Origin: Synechococcus sp. PROS-U-1
GTDB taxonomy: Bacteria; Cyanobacteriota; Cyanobacteriia; PCC-6307; Cyanobiaceae
Assembly: GCF_014279755.1 (NCBI RefSeq)
Contig: NZ_CP047951.1
Span: forward strand, 1,240,001-1,304,000
Direction of reading: 5' to 3'
DNA length: 64,000 bases
This document shows positions 1 through 8,181 of the stretch, piece by piece. Numbering within the stretch: the stretch's first letter is position 1; the number at the start of each line of letters is the position of its first letter. A model generated the notes under the pieces. That model saw only the letters and a program-made list of their open reading frames with translations, was not told where the DNA came from and made no database searches. A program made the position numbers and the translations under genes.

Positions 1-1
1 A

Positions 2-607
2 GAGATGCGTCAGGCCATCAAAGTTCTGGAGTCTCAAGGCGCTGAGGGGTATGTGCTCGATTTGCGCAGTAATCCTGGCGGGCTGCTTGAGGCCAGTGTC
101 GACATCGCGCGTCAGTGGCTGAACGAGGGCACCATCGTCAGCACCCGCACTCGGGAAGGGATTCGCGATGTTAGGCGTGCGACTGGGAGTGCGATCACCG
201 ACAAACCCTTGGTTGTTCTGATTGATCAGGGGTCTGCAAGTGCCAGTGAAATCCTTTCAGGAGCCCTGCAGGACAATTCCCGTGCTCAGCTCATCGGTCA
301 GAAGACCTTTGGCAAGGGCCTGGTTCAGGCCGTCCGTGGCCTGGCTGATGGATCAGGTCTGACAGTCACTATCGCCAAATATTTGACGCCAAAAGGAACA
401 GACATTCACAAGAACGGAATCCAACCAGATATCGAAGTCGCGATGTCTGAGAGAGAAATAAAAAACTTCTCGATCGATGATTTAGGGACCCAAAAAGACA
501 GTCAGTACAGAACTGCAGAGAAGACCCTGGTGAAGCAGTTGAGAAGAGCACAAGCTGGAACAACGTTCCAGCCGGGCAAAACAAATCTCAGCTATGCCTT
601 GCCGTAA
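2..607 (+). CDS. C-terminal processing peptidase (S41/CtpA type), 3' part
   Basis: The 3' portion of a periplasmic or lumenal serine protease of the tail-specific/CtpA family; the reading frame is already open at the left edge, so the PDZ domain and N-terminus lie outside the window. What is visible is the S41 catalytic core: a substrate-binding segment DLRSNPGGLL, the nucleophile motif QGSASASEI with the catalytic Ser, and GQKTFGKGLVQ with the general-base Lys, arranged as in CtpA. In cyanobacteria, members of this family remove the C-terminal extension of photosystem II D1, but there are usually several paralogues, so D1 processing is only one possibility. Family is certain; the paralogue is not. 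Confidence 0.93.
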   Translation, partial: EMRQAIKVLESQGAEGYVLDLRSNPGGLLEASVDIARQWLNEGTIVSTRTREGIRDVRRATGSAITDKPLVVLIDQGSASASEILSGALQDNSRAQLIGQKTFGKGLVQAVRGLADGSGLTVTIAKYLTPKGTDIHKNGIQPDIEVAMSEREIKNFSIDDLGTQKDSQYRTAEKTLVKQLRRAQAGTTFQPGKTNLSYALP

Positions 608-608
608 C

Positions 609-779
609 TCAGGAGATCGGCTGCATCAGGCCACCGCCACCGCCACCACCATTGGAGTCATCATCATCGGATGCTCCGGGCTGGAACAGGGCATAAACAC
701 CGAGTGCCGTCGCACAGAACACACCGCTGATCAGTTCCAGAGAAACGCCACCAGCACCGATTTCGACAAATTCGCCCAT
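609..779 (-). CDS. Small membrane protein with acidic/glycine-rich C-terminus
   Basis: A 56-residue protein with one hydrophobic segment (about residues 11-33, including ELISGVFCATALGVYALF), then an Asp run (DDDD), a run of seven glycines and the ending GLMQPIS. The start is taken at the Met that gives MGEFVEIG; an in-frame Met eight codons upstream (base 803) is the alternative. It lies downstream of mfd on the same strand, and its 3' end meets the 3' end of the protease gene within two bases. No function is known to me; the helix-plus-polar-tail build suggests a single-pass thylakoid or plasma membrane protein. The distinctive composition makes it likely to be a real gene. Confidence 0.6.
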   Translation of the reverse strand: MGEFVEIGAGGVSLELISGVFCATALGVYALFQPGASDDDDSNGGGGGGGLMQPIS

Positions 780-857
780 GCCAGTCGATTTCACTCGAAC
801 CAATGTAACGAAGAATTGCGTGGGTGGTCATTTTTTTCTCAGAATTGGCCTTAAGCC

Positions 858-3800
858 TCAGACCTGAACCACCTCGGCGTTCTTCGCGCTGAGAGCTTCT
901 TGGCGCTGGGCCTCGGTTTTGCCGTCGGCATCAGGAATCTGTGCCGCCATCAAACGAAGCCACTCCATCAGCTGTTCAAGTTGTTTTTCCATGGGCAGAA
1001 CGCCGAGGCCACGGGCCATGACCTTGTGCTGGATGCCGCTGCCGGCTTGATAAACCAAACGACCATGCAAATGTTGGGGGAGTCCCTGACGCAGCAATCG
1101 GAACGCAGGTTCCTCCATGGGTGTCTCGAATACCACATTTGGCTTCTCCGGTTTGATCCTGGAGAAGCCGCACCGCTTCGCCAGAAGCTTGAGTTCCATG
1201 AGCTGCAGAAGAGACACCACTGCAGCGGGCAACGCTCCGTAGCGATCGGCCCAACCCGCTGCGAGTTCCACGAGTGCCTCTGCCGTCAGGCAATCAGCAG
1301 CGGCTCGGTACGCAGCGATTTTCTCGTCGGGATCGGTGATCCAGTCGGCAGGCACGAAGGCCGTGACCGGTAGATCGACTTGAGTGTCATCAACACTGGG
1401 GATGTCTTGGCCCTGAATTTCGGCCAGTGATTCCTGCAGCATTTCCATGTACAGATCAAAGCCAATGGTTTCCATTTGGCCGCTCTGCTGCACACCGAGC
1501 AGATTGCCAACCCCACGGATCTCCATATCCCTCATGGCGAGTTGATAGCCGCTGCCCAGCTGGGCGAACTCCTGAATGGCGCGAAGCCGTTGACGCGCGT
1601 TATCGCTCAGCGAGGCGTTGCCGGGATAAAACAGCCATGCGTGGGCCTGAATGCCACTGCGGCCAACGCGACCCCGCAGTTGATACAGCTGTGCCAATCC
1701 AAAACGGTGGGCGTCTTCAATCAGGATGGTGTTGACGCGGGGGATATCAAGACCGCTCTCAACGATGGTGGTGCAGAGCATCACGTCGGCTTCGCCGGCA
1801 TTGAAGGCAACCATGGCGCTTTCCAGCTCGCCCTCGGCCATTTGGCCATGGGCAACCAGCAGTTTCAAGCCCGGCAACATTGCTCTCAAACCAGTAGCCA
1901 CCTCTTCGATCCCCTCCACCCTGGGAACCACGTAAAACACCTGTCCCCCCCGATCCAGTTCCTGGCGGATGGCGCTTCGTACCGCTTCCGGATCCAGTGA
2001 GGCCAGGTGCGTTTTTATTGGGCGTCGCAATGGGGGTGGTGTTGTGATCAGGCTCATTTCCCGCACCCCCGAAAGACTCATGTAGAGCGTTCTTGGAATC
2101 GGCGTTGCCGACAACGTCAGCACGTCGACGTCCTTGCGCAGAACTTTGATCTTTTCTTTCTGATTCACACCGAAGCGCTGCTCTTCATCCACCACCAGCA
2201 GGCCAAGTTGCTGGAACGACGCCCCACGGCTGAGCAGCTGATGCGTGCCGACGACGGCGTCGATCGTTCCCTCTTTAAGCCCATCGAGGATGCCCTTCCG
2301 TTCCGTGGTTGTTCGGAAGCGGTTCAGTAGAGCCACCTTGATCGGATATGGAGCGAAGCGTTCCGACAACGTTCGCCAGTGCTGTTGGGCAAGCACCGTT
2401 GTTGGGGCCAGCATCGCCACCTGTTTGCCTGCGGTGATGGCCTTGAAGATGGCGCGAATCGCAACCTCGGTCTTGCCGAAACCAACGTCACCGCAGACAA
2501 GCCTGTCCATCGGCTCCTGCCGTTCCATGTCACGTTTGACGTCCGCCGTGGCTTTGAGCTGGTCCGGAGTCGGTTCATAGGGGAATGATTCCTCCAACTC
2601 CACTTGCCAGGGACCATCCGTAGGGAAGGCAAAACCTTCCGCCTGTTGCCGTTCTGCGTAGAGCTTCACCAGGTCAAGGGCAACCTTGCGGACGGCTTTC
2701 TTGGCGCGCTCCTTGGCTTTGTTCCAAGCGGTGCCACCCATTCGATTGAGCTGCGGGGGCGTTTCGCTCGTCGCGCGATACCGACCAAGACTTCCCAGTT
2801 GATCGGCTGCAACCCGAAGAGTTCCATCGGCGTACTGCACCACGAGGTAGTCGCGCACATCGCCGGACATCGCCAGTTTTTCCATGGCTTTGAACCGACC
2901 AATGCCATGGTTGCGATGCACCACGAAATCACCCGGCCGCATTTTGTTGGGGTCAACGGTGCGGCTGGCTGCCTTGCGACGCCGCCGGACATACCCGCTG
3001 GAACTCAGACTCTGCTGCCCAAAGAATTCACGGTCGGTGACCAAAGCGATCCGCCAGGCGGGCAGCTGGAGGCCTTCCAGTTCTGCGGTGCCCCTGACTT
3101 TCAGAGCTACAGGGGTGTTCTGCTCAATCAGTCTGGAAATCGCGTTGCTGTCTCCCGCGTTCGGAACAAAACGACTGATGCAGTCGTGTTCTTCAAGCAG
3201 GGCAACAGCTCGGCTGGGCTGTGCAGAAACCAACCAAACCGCGGTGCGATCGTTTTGGAACCCCTTGATCAGTTCCCCGAGCTTTCCGAATTGATTGGGA
3301 TAGGCCGGAACAGGTCGACTGGACAGGTCGAAGCTGTTCGGGTGCTGGTCGACTTCCAGCAGTTCTGCCATATCGAAGCCATGGAAGACCTCCGTCAACC
3401 CATAGGCGGCATCGATGTTTCGGTGGAGGACGGGAGGCCAGAGCTGATCGCGCGCACTGTCCTCGAGACCAACCTCTTTCGCCATCTCGCGGTGGTGTTC
3501 ATCCACGTGGCTCAGCCATTGCTGGCCATGGGCCAAGCCATGGCGTCGTTCGTCAACGACCACCGTTGTGCTGTCGGGGAGATAATCAAGCAGGGATGCG
3601 GGTTGCTCCCAGGCGAGGCCCATGAGGCGACGCATTCCCTCTGGTGTTCCACCGTTCAGCAGTTGCTCAGTGCCCTCATCCCCAAGGAGTTGTTCGAGCC
3701 CATCAGGCATCGAAGCGCGCAGCTGATCGGCGATCAGTGGTCCAAATCCCGTTGGTGTGAGTCGTAAGGCATCGACGGCGTCCAGCGATCGTTGGCTAGC

Positions 3801-4436
3801 GGGATCAAATTCCCGCAGCTTGTCGAGTTCATCTCCAAAAAACTCAAGGCGAACAGGCAGCTCACTGCTCACCGGGAAGATGTCGACGATGTCTCCACGT
3901 CGACTCCAGCTTCCCTCCTGCTCAATGGTCGTAACGCGCTCATAGCCGAGTTGAGCCAATGTTTCGGCCAGGTCTTCCAGATCCACGTGATCGCCTTTGC
4001 GCAACGTGCGTGTGGTGCTCTTCAGGGAATCCGGAGGGGGAAGATGTGGCTGTAGACAACGTTCCGTCGCCACGATCGCCCAGAACGTGGCTTGGGGATC
4101 ACCCAGCAAGTCACTTAGAACTTGAAGCTGGCCCCAAATAATTTCGCTGGTTGGATCAAAGGGTTCATAGGGGGAGCCTTCGCTGGTGGGATAAAGACTG
4201 GCCTGGTTCCACCCCATCAGGTCCAGAAGCGCCGTCCAACGTCCGGCTTCCTCCAGCGTCGGCACCACTATCAGGAGGGGCGAGCCACGACGCTTGGCGA
4301 GCGCACTGGCGACCAGGGCACGGCTGCAACGACCCGCTCCACGCATCAACAGACGCTCTGAGCGGCTTGAGCGCTCATCGAGCTCACCGGTGAGTGCAGT
4401 TTCCTGCAACTTGGACACCAGAGAACGGAGCGGCAT
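858..4436 (-). CDS. mfd: Transcription-repair coupling factor Mfd
   Basis: A superfamily 2 translocase of about 1192 residues that removes stalled RNA polymerase at DNA lesions and recruits the UvrABC excision machinery. Visible in order: the N-terminal UvrB-like module, including a TLRKGDHVDLEDLAETL segment; an RNA polymerase-interacting CarD-like domain around RPGDFVVHRNHGIGRF; the Walker A motif GDVGFGKTE; the helicase box VVDEEQRFGV; LSATPIPRTL; and the translocation motif region with QLRGRVGRSG. A C-terminal TRCF domain follows. Length is normal for the family. The start is set at MPLRSLVSKL rather than 11 codons upstream because the family begins there. The start codon overlaps an opposite-strand ATG by two bases. 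Confidence 0.98.
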   Translation of the reverse strand: MPLRSLVSKLQETALTGELDERSSRSERLLMRGAGRCSRALVASALAKRRGSPLLIVVPTLEEAGRWTALLDLMGWNQASLYPTSEGSPYEPFDPTSEIIWGQLQVLSDLLGDPQATFWAIVATERCLQPHLPPPDSLKSTTRTLRKGDHVDLEDLAETLAQLGYERVTTIEQEGSWSRRGDIVDIFPVSSELPVRLEFFGDELDKLREFDPASQRSLDAVDALRLTPTGFGPLIADQLRASMPDGLEQLLGDEGTEQLLNGGTPEGMRRLMGLAWEQPASLLDYLPDSTTVVVDERRHGLAHGQQWLSHVDEHHREMAKEVGLEDSARDQLWPPVLHRNIDAAYGLTEVFHGFDMAELLEVDQHPNSFDLSSRPVPAYPNQFGKLGELIKGFQNDRTAVWLVSAQPSRAVALLEEHDCISRFVPNAGDSNAISRLIEQNTPVALKVRGTAELEGLQLPAWRIALVTDREFFGQQSLSSSGYVRRRRKAASRTVDPNKMRPGDFVVHRNHGIGRFKAMEKLAMSGDVRDYLVVQYADGTLRVAADQLGSLGRYRATSETPPQLNRMGGTAWNKAKERAKKAVRKVALDLVKLYAERQQAEGFAFPTDGPWQVELEESFPYEPTPDQLKATADVKRDMERQEPMDRLVCGDVGFGKTEVAIRAIFKAITAGKQVAMLAPTTVLAQQHWRTLSERFAPYPIKVALLNRFRTTTERKGILDGLKEGTIDAVVGTHQLLSRGASFQQLGLLVVDEEQRFGVNQKEKIKVLRKDVDVLTLSATPIPRTLYMSLSGVREMSLITTPPPLRRPIKTHLASLDPEAVRSAIRQELDRGGQVFYVVPRVEGIEEVATGLRAMLPGLKLLVAHGQMAEGELESAMVAFNAGEADVMLCTTIVESGLDIPRVNTILIEDAHRFGLAQLYQLRGRVGRSGIQAHAWLFYPGNASLSDNARQRLRAIQEFAQLGSGYQLAMRDMEIRGVGNLLGVQQSGQMETIGFDLYMEMLQESLAEIQGQDIPSVDDTQVDLPVTAFVPADWITDPDEKIAAYRAAADCLTAEALVELAAGWADRYGALPAAVVSLLQLMELKLLAKRCGFSRIKPEKPNVVFETPMEEPAFRLLRQGLPQHLHGRLVYQAGSGIQHKVMARGLGVLPMEKQLEQLMEWLRLMAAQIPDADGKTEAQRQEALSAKNAEVVQV

Positions 4437-4500
4437 GGAGCAGACCTCGGCAATCCACGATCTTCGCAATAAGGTGCCAGCAGCTGCGTCTCACCGGCCG

Positions 4501-4737
4501 ATGCCGCGCTATCGCTGCCCGTCATGCTGTTGCGGACCGGCCGTTGTACTGCACCCACCAAAGGGTGTCATTCCGGTCTGTTCGAGCTGTGCAGCACCCT
4601 TGCAACGCCAACCGCTGGTGCGTCCGATCCCTTTGCTGGTTTTGCTCACAGTGGGAGGAGTCCTCGTCGTATCCTCGATTCCCATGTTGTTCACCCCAAT
4701 ACCACCTCCGAGATCCAAGTCAGAAAAGCTGGCTTAG
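4501..4737 (+). CDS. Small zinc-ribbon membrane protein
   Basis: A 78-residue protein starting MPRYRCPSCC. Two CxxC knuckles (CPSC near residue 6 and CSSC near residue 29) can form a zinc ribbon, followed by one hydrophobic helix (about residues 45-63, LLVLLTVGGVLVVSSIPMLF) and a proline- and lysine-rich tail. An upstream in-frame ATG at 4435 would add 22 residues but would overlap the mfd start codon, so the shorter form is preferred. The gene diverges from mfd. Its role is unknown; zinc-ribbon plus helix proteins of this size are common hypothetical proteins in picocyanobacteria. Confidence 0.6.
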   Translation: MPRYRCPSCCCGPAVVLHPPKGVIPVCSSCAAPLQRQPLVRPIPLLVLLTVGGVLVVSSIPMLFTPIPPPRSKSEKLA

Positions 4738-4777
4738 AGCGGAGATTTCGGTTGAATACCTGGGTAATGGTGGCTTC

Positions 4778-4912
4778 ATGACCCTCGGCCGTTTTCTCAT
4801 TCTTTTTCTGATCGGGCTCGTGCTTGCGATCACTGTTCCCCAGCTCAGCTGGCTCGCCTGGGTTCTTGCAGCAGCGGCGCTGCTGGTGGTTGTGCAGCTC
4901 ATCCGCGCCTGA
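4778..4912 (+). CDS. 44-residue hydrophobic membrane protein
   Basis: A very short protein starting MTLGRFLILFLIGLVLA, made almost entirely of two hydrophobic stretches separated by a short PQLSW turn, so it is probably a membrane hairpin. It follows the zinc-ribbon gene by 40 bases on the same strand and may share its transcript. The clean ATG start and highly hydrophobic composition support a real gene; no function can be assigned from sequence. Confidence 0.55.
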   Translation: MTLGRFLILFLIGLVLAITVPQLSWLAWVLAAAALLVVVQLIRA

Positions 4913-4941
4913 GCCGCTGATTGTTCCTCGGCACGATTGAC

Positions 4942-5448
4942 TCACGCCAGCCAGCAGGCATCAACGGAAAACGTCAGGACGTCGTGAGCATCAGCATCCT
5001 CTCCAGATGTGATCGCAACACAGGCCAACTGACCATCGTCAAAGCAGGTTCTTGATTTGAGTACAAATTTGGCGGCGTCAGTATGAGACCAGACGGAAAG
5101 GCCCTGTCGTTGAGCTTCGTCGTTATAGATGTCCCAGAGTTCGGCGAACCGCTCCCCTTCTGGACCATGCAGATACTCATCAAGAGCTTCTTCAGCACCA
5201 ACCTCACGGAACCGCTCCAGAAACAAACGCATCAATGGGTCATCAATGACATTGCTTGTGGCGATTGCGCCGGTAACGCCTCGAACTGACGTTCGGACGA
5301 CACGGTATGGGTTGCTCCGGGCGTCAATGATGATGACAGGGCACTCAAGATCCCAAGTGTTGCGATTCCTGAGCTCGCGTCCTGCTTCGGACATATCGTC
5401 CCGAAGCTCACTAATTAGATGTCGGACAACAGTTCTTGGATCATCCAT
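4942..5448 (-). CDS. Conserved hypothetical protein, soluble
   Basis: A 168-residue soluble protein with no signal peptide or membrane segment. It opens MDDPRTVVRHLISELRDD, is rich in acidic residues, and contains a beta-rich middle (ECPVIIIDARSNPYRVVRTSV) followed by helical segments around FLERFREVGAEEALDEYL. I do not recognise the family. It marks the left boundary of the accessory island, converges with the small membrane gene on its left, and has an unremarkable composition. It is likely to be real because it is long, open and has normal protein composition. Confidence 0.65.
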   Translation of the reverse strand: MDDPRTVVRHLISELRDDMSEAGRELRNRNTWDLECPVIIIDARSNPYRVVRTSVRGVTGAIATSNVIDDPLMRLFLERFREVGAEEALDEYLHGPEGERFAELWDIYNDEAQRQGLSVWSHTDAAKFVLKSRTCFDDGQLACVAITSGEDADAHDVLTFSVDACWLA

Positions 5449-5694
5449 GAGTAAGTATAACGCTAGCCTCTGTTGACAAAGAGATTAAGGTAAAGAATGA
5501 AAACATTGACAGCTTGAATCAACACCTTGGTTCAATAATGCTTCAGCCAAGCTTGACGAAAAAGTTACAACTGATGCAGAACTCTTCTCGTACATAGGCT
5601 CATCTCCCCTTGTTCCCGTGACTGCATTGATCAAAAAACTAACTTCTTGGCATTCCATGTCTGTTTCTAGTGAAATCAATCTGCGCGCCTCGTT

Positions 5695-5979
5695 GTGATA
5701 AATAGGCCTGTAAGTGTTGTTTTCATTCTCTCGCTTTTGCTCTTTTATGGAAAAACGAATGCCCAGAATCGACTATGCCAAAGCTATGAGGCTGCGTATA
5801 ATCTCGAAGCAAGAATGCGTGAAGGGATGTCACTAAAACAAGCAAAAGTGAGCATCATCAAGGACGACTATTCTAATGGATCGTCTTCTTGCTTTTCTGC
5901 GATCAAGCATGAAATCTCACGAATGCCTTATGCGTTTCCACTTGTCTATGAAGCTCTGTACAAGAGAACCCGCCGATAG
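5695..5979 (+). CDS. Small secreted hypothetical protein
   Basis: A 94-residue protein with a GTG start. Residues 1-23 form a classical signal peptide: a hydrophobic core VVFILSLLLFY, then a KTNAQ cleavage region. The mature part is about 70 residues with two cysteines (in NRLCQSY and SSSCFS) and a helix-rich composition. It could be a small exported periplasmic protein with one disulfide. The surrounding DNA is visibly more A+T-rich than the flanking housekeeping genes. No family is recognised. Confidence 0.55.
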   Translation: MINRPVSVVFILSLLLFYGKTNAQNRLCQSYEAAYNLEARMREGMSLKQAKVSIIKDDYSNGSSSCFSAIKHEISRMPYAFPLVYEALYKRTRR

Positions 5980-6031
5980 TACTTATAGGCTTAATCCAAG
6001 GGCGAACATGGACGTTTGATTGGAGCGGTGG

Positions 6032-6190
6032 TCAAAGTACTTTTTTTCTATCCTGTGTGAGCATCATGCTCTTCATGGTTTGGATGTTGTAGAGACCGAA
6101 CGGGTTAAACGTTCGTGCCGAATCCATTGCTTTGACTTGATTCTCAATGTATCGGAAGTATTGGAGGGCCTTTCTGCAGGTCAAATGCAT
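6032..6190 (-). CDS. 52-residue hypothetical protein
   Basis: A short open frame starting MHLTCRKALQYFRYIENQV and ending QDRKKVL. It is basic and helical, with the segment SARTFNPFGLYNIQTMKSMM. It was found by reading the minus strand. Its start lies in an ATGCATGATG stretch that also holds the putative start of the frameshifted plus-strand gene at 6189, so the two would be divergent with overlapping start codons. The composition is protein-like, but it is short and has no clear ribosome-binding site, so the call is tentative. Confidence 0.35.
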   Translation of the reverse strand: MHLTCRKALQYFRYIENQVKAMDSARTFNPFGLYNIQTMKSMMLTQDRKKVL

Positions 6191-6468
6191 GATGTATAAT
6201 TTTTGAAGTTGAAGGCAAAACCATCACGGCGGCGACAACAAAACCGAGTGACCAGAAAACTCAGCACCTGGCAAAAGCAGCTGAATATTATCTGCGGGCA
6301 AAAGGGTTGATCGAAGTAGACCATGATTGGCAGTCTTGCGGCTCCATGATCCTTAAAGCGCTTGCCGAAGAAAGGAAGTCTGAAAATACTGGCTTGCAGG
6401 TCATGAACGTCATCAAGTACCAAAAACCCGAGCCGAAGACCAAGTTGGAATTTAATTTTCGCAGTTGA
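6189..6468 (+). pseudogene. Small hypothetical gene with a frameshift in a T run
   Basis: From 6202 to the TGA at 6466-6468 there is an open, protein-like frame (FEVEGKTITAATTKPSD, then KTQHLAKAAEYYLRAKGL and ILKALAEERKSEN), but it has no normal start codon. Two tandem ATGs at 6189 and 6192 lie just upstream in the frame that stops at 6204-6206. Removing one T from the five-T run at 6200-6204 joins them into one protein of about 92 residues starting MMYNFEVEGK. Either the gene is broken, or the base call is wrong, or slippage occurs on the T run. The function is unknown. Confidence 0.5.
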
Positions 6469-6509
6469 TGAGCTCGTGCTCTAAGAGGGGCATCTCGTCA
6501 TTCAACCCT

Positions 6510-6698
6510 TCAGTACCTGAATTGATCACTCAGGCTTGCTTCGGCTAGGGCACGGAAGACTTCCTGCTTCTTCTCCATCAAGAATTCCTGTTCAGCGGGG
6601 TCACCACCCCGCCAATACATGAGTGCATCACAGGTTGTTTTGTACTCCAAGCGCAATGCAGTGATGTCGTAGGAGAAGTGCGCAACAGGGTTATCCAT
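6510..6698 (-). CDS. 62-residue hypothetical protein
   Basis: A small acidic, helical protein starting MDNPVAHFSYDITALRLEY and ending ASLSDQFRY. The ATG at 6698 is preferred to the longer frame opening at 6752, because a purine-rich AGGCCAGG sequence sits just upstream of it as a plausible ribosome-binding site. The segment WRGGDPAEQEFLMEKKQEVFRA suggests a helical hairpin. It is divergent from the small gene at 6811. No family recognised. Confidence 0.5.
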   Translation of the reverse strand: MDNPVAHFSYDITALRLEYKTTCDALMYWRGGDPAEQEFLMEKKQEVFRALAEASLSDQFRY

Positions 6699-6810
6699 AA
6701 GACCTGGCCTTTTAAGTATGTTACGGAGCAAGTCAATAGCTTGACGTATCAACCGATGCCGTCATACCAGCTCCGCTGCCGTAGGTTTTGAGGAAGACTA
6801 GGTTCTCGTT

Positions 6811-6975
6811 TTGACGCTTCCTCTTCACCAGCAGTTCGAAAAGCAAAAATTTGCTTCAGCGATTGAGTCCGCGTCTGATCTTGATGAGATCAAGGGAGTA
6901 GCGGCGATGTTGTTGAATCTCTACTACAAACAGCTCTCAGCAACAAACGATATCGTTGAAGGGAAGATGAGCTGA
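6811..6975 (+). CDS. 54-residue helical protein, TTG start
   Basis: The frame reads (M)TLPLHQQFEKQKFASAIE, then SDLDEIKGVAAMLLNLYY and ends EGKMS. The only sensible initiation codon after the upstream in-frame TAG is TTG at 6811; a GAGGA sequence lies somewhat upstream. The pattern of two amphipathic helices resembles short helical proteins common in marine picocyanobacterial genomes. It is too short for many gene finders. Function unknown; coding potential is good because the amino-acid pattern is regular and hydrophobic residues are spaced as in helices. Confidence 0.5.
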   Translation: MTLPLHQQFEKQKFASAIESASDLDEIKGVAAMLLNLYYKQLSATNDIVEGKMS

Positions 6976-7202
6976 GATCCATTGATGTATCAGCCCTGTC
7001 TTCCGGCAGCATTCATCCTAGTTTTCTGTATTGGTCATTGAAATTTCGAAAGAGCCACTCGCTCTTGTTGGCTACTTATAAATCAAGTTTTAAATCTACA
7101 GCAATAGCATGCTGATTGCACTGGTTGAATAGGTACTTAGAAGAAAAAATTTCTTTTCTTAAAAATACTTTTCTTTGAATCGTTTTTAAATTCTTTGCAG
7201 GA

Positions 7203-7240
7203 GCCATCTCCCCCTTCAGGAACAAAGCGGGGGAAATGGC
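7203..7240 (-). terminator. Hairpin downstream of the small minus-strand frame
   Basis: The arms 7203-7214 and 7229-7240 pair over 12 positions with a single mismatch that would be a U-G wobble in minus-strand RNA; the loop is 14 bases. It begins 18 bases beyond the stop codon of the 7258-7371 frame. A T run does not follow immediately, so it may be a 3' stability hairpin rather than a true intrinsic terminator. Confidence 0.4.
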
Positions 7241-7257
7241 CGGGATGAGCAGAGTGA

Positions 7258-7371
7258 TTAGACGACCCACTCTGTCTCAATCGGCACGGACGCCGTATCA
7301 GTCCCTGCCGCAAACCAGTTGTAAGCCAGTGTGCTGGTCCATTCCTGAGTGTTAGTGCTTATTTTGATCAA
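7258..7371 (-). CDS. Putative 37-residue protein, TTG start
   Basis: The minus-strand frame reads (M)IKISTNTQEWTSTLAYNWF and ends SVPIETEWVV before TAA. The amino-acid pattern, with three Trp and balanced hydrophobic/polar residues, looks coding. A hairpin follows the stop codon. Initiation is uncertain: TTG at 7371, or GTG at 7416, which would add 15 residues. No ribosome-binding site is obvious. No family is recognised, and it could be the 3' remnant of a longer gene. Confidence 0.35.
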   Translation of the reverse strand: MIKISTNTQEWTSTLAYNWFAAGTDTASVPIETEWVV

Positions 7372-8065
7372 ATGAGAGCAGCATGCACCTTCAATTTGCT
7401 CACTCGCTGCGTGCACTGTTGATCAGATGCAAGCCTGTAAGACCTGCTTTCTCGGTAGCTTTTAGCCAGCAACTCAATACTTTCGAAGCACTGAGCATTT
7501 GTCCTTTTAGGAGTTTGTCGTCCTGCAAATGCAAGTTGAAGGGGCCAGTAGGTGCTTACAGCATGCGGTGTCACGCGTCTGCATACGCGCAGCCAGCAGG
7601 CTTAGATGGCTGCGGGGTCTTCGTAAGACCTCTATCGTGACGGATCCAATGGCATTGCCTCGCGAGGAGCATGGCGCTCTTTGACGGTGAAGCGTGTTGG
7701 CTTCATTCTCCCCAATGCTGCACAACCCCGGTCGTTGATTGGGTTGAAACGACTTTTCAGCCGAAAGCCTCAAGACATCGCGCCTCCACATCATTCATGG
7801 TCCCCGATGCGATGAGGGCAGGTTTATCAAACCCAACAGTTCCCTCATCCCGCCGCCTCAGATTGACCGATGACTGAAGTGGTCGCGGTCGGCACGAGTA
7901 CGGCAACCACACGTTGATGGCTTCACCAGGGATTGGCATCGGTAGCGATTCAGTAGATCCAATCGGTCAACGCCATTGCTAACCCCAAGACAGTGCGATG
8001 TCGGCTGGTGATTCCGTTGTCCCATTGAAGGGACCATCCGTTCACGGTTCCCTGTCGTGAAGGCA
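7372..8065. other. About 700 bases with no convincing gene
   Basis: Several frames of 60-95 codons are open on both strands here, but their products are rich in Cys, Arg and Ser in the pattern of non-coding translation, and none has a credible start region. The segment leads into the first decayed copy of the small-gene family at 8066, so it is probably degraded accessory DNA. Confidence 0.4.
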
Positions 8066-8181
8066 ATGAAGACGTTCATCTGAGGGACCAGGGAGATGAG
8101 CTTCTGAGCCTGTTTCAGGCTGCTGAGGTCAATCCAGAGGTGGTTCTGTTTCAACAAGTCAACCACCTGGTTCAAGGCTGA
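8066..8181 (+). pseudogene. Decayed copy A of the 'ICEDSN' small-protein family
   Basis: The DNA at 8046-8090 resembles that at 8662-8710 (shared TTCC.TGTCG.TGAAGGC followed by GTCATCTG-like sequence). ATG at 8066 begins MKTFI and then hits a stop; adding one base after ATCTG restores a frame reading CRDQGDELLSLFQAAEV and ending NHLVQG. This parallels LFQVADVDTGVVRW...VTHI of copy B, with the central WWM...GGARDP block missing. I infer a deleted and frameshifted paralogue of the copies at 8687 and 9367. Confidence 0.45.

Noticed and set aside
2604-3767. 387-codon open frame on the plus strand inside mfd
   Set aside because: It is fully antisense to conserved mfd coding sequence, and its translation has no family pattern; long antisense open frames are common in G+C-rich genes.
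5485-5679. 64-codon minus-strand frame left of the secreted protein gene
   Set aside because: The product (MECQEVSFLINAV...) could be a protein, but there is no clear start or ribosome-binding site, and the Ser-rich ending looks random. Evidence was too weak to list it.
6181-6423. 80-codon minus-strand frame
   Set aside because: It lies opposite the protein-like but frameshifted plus-strand frame at 6202-6468 and has the Phe/Cys-rich look of an antisense shadow.
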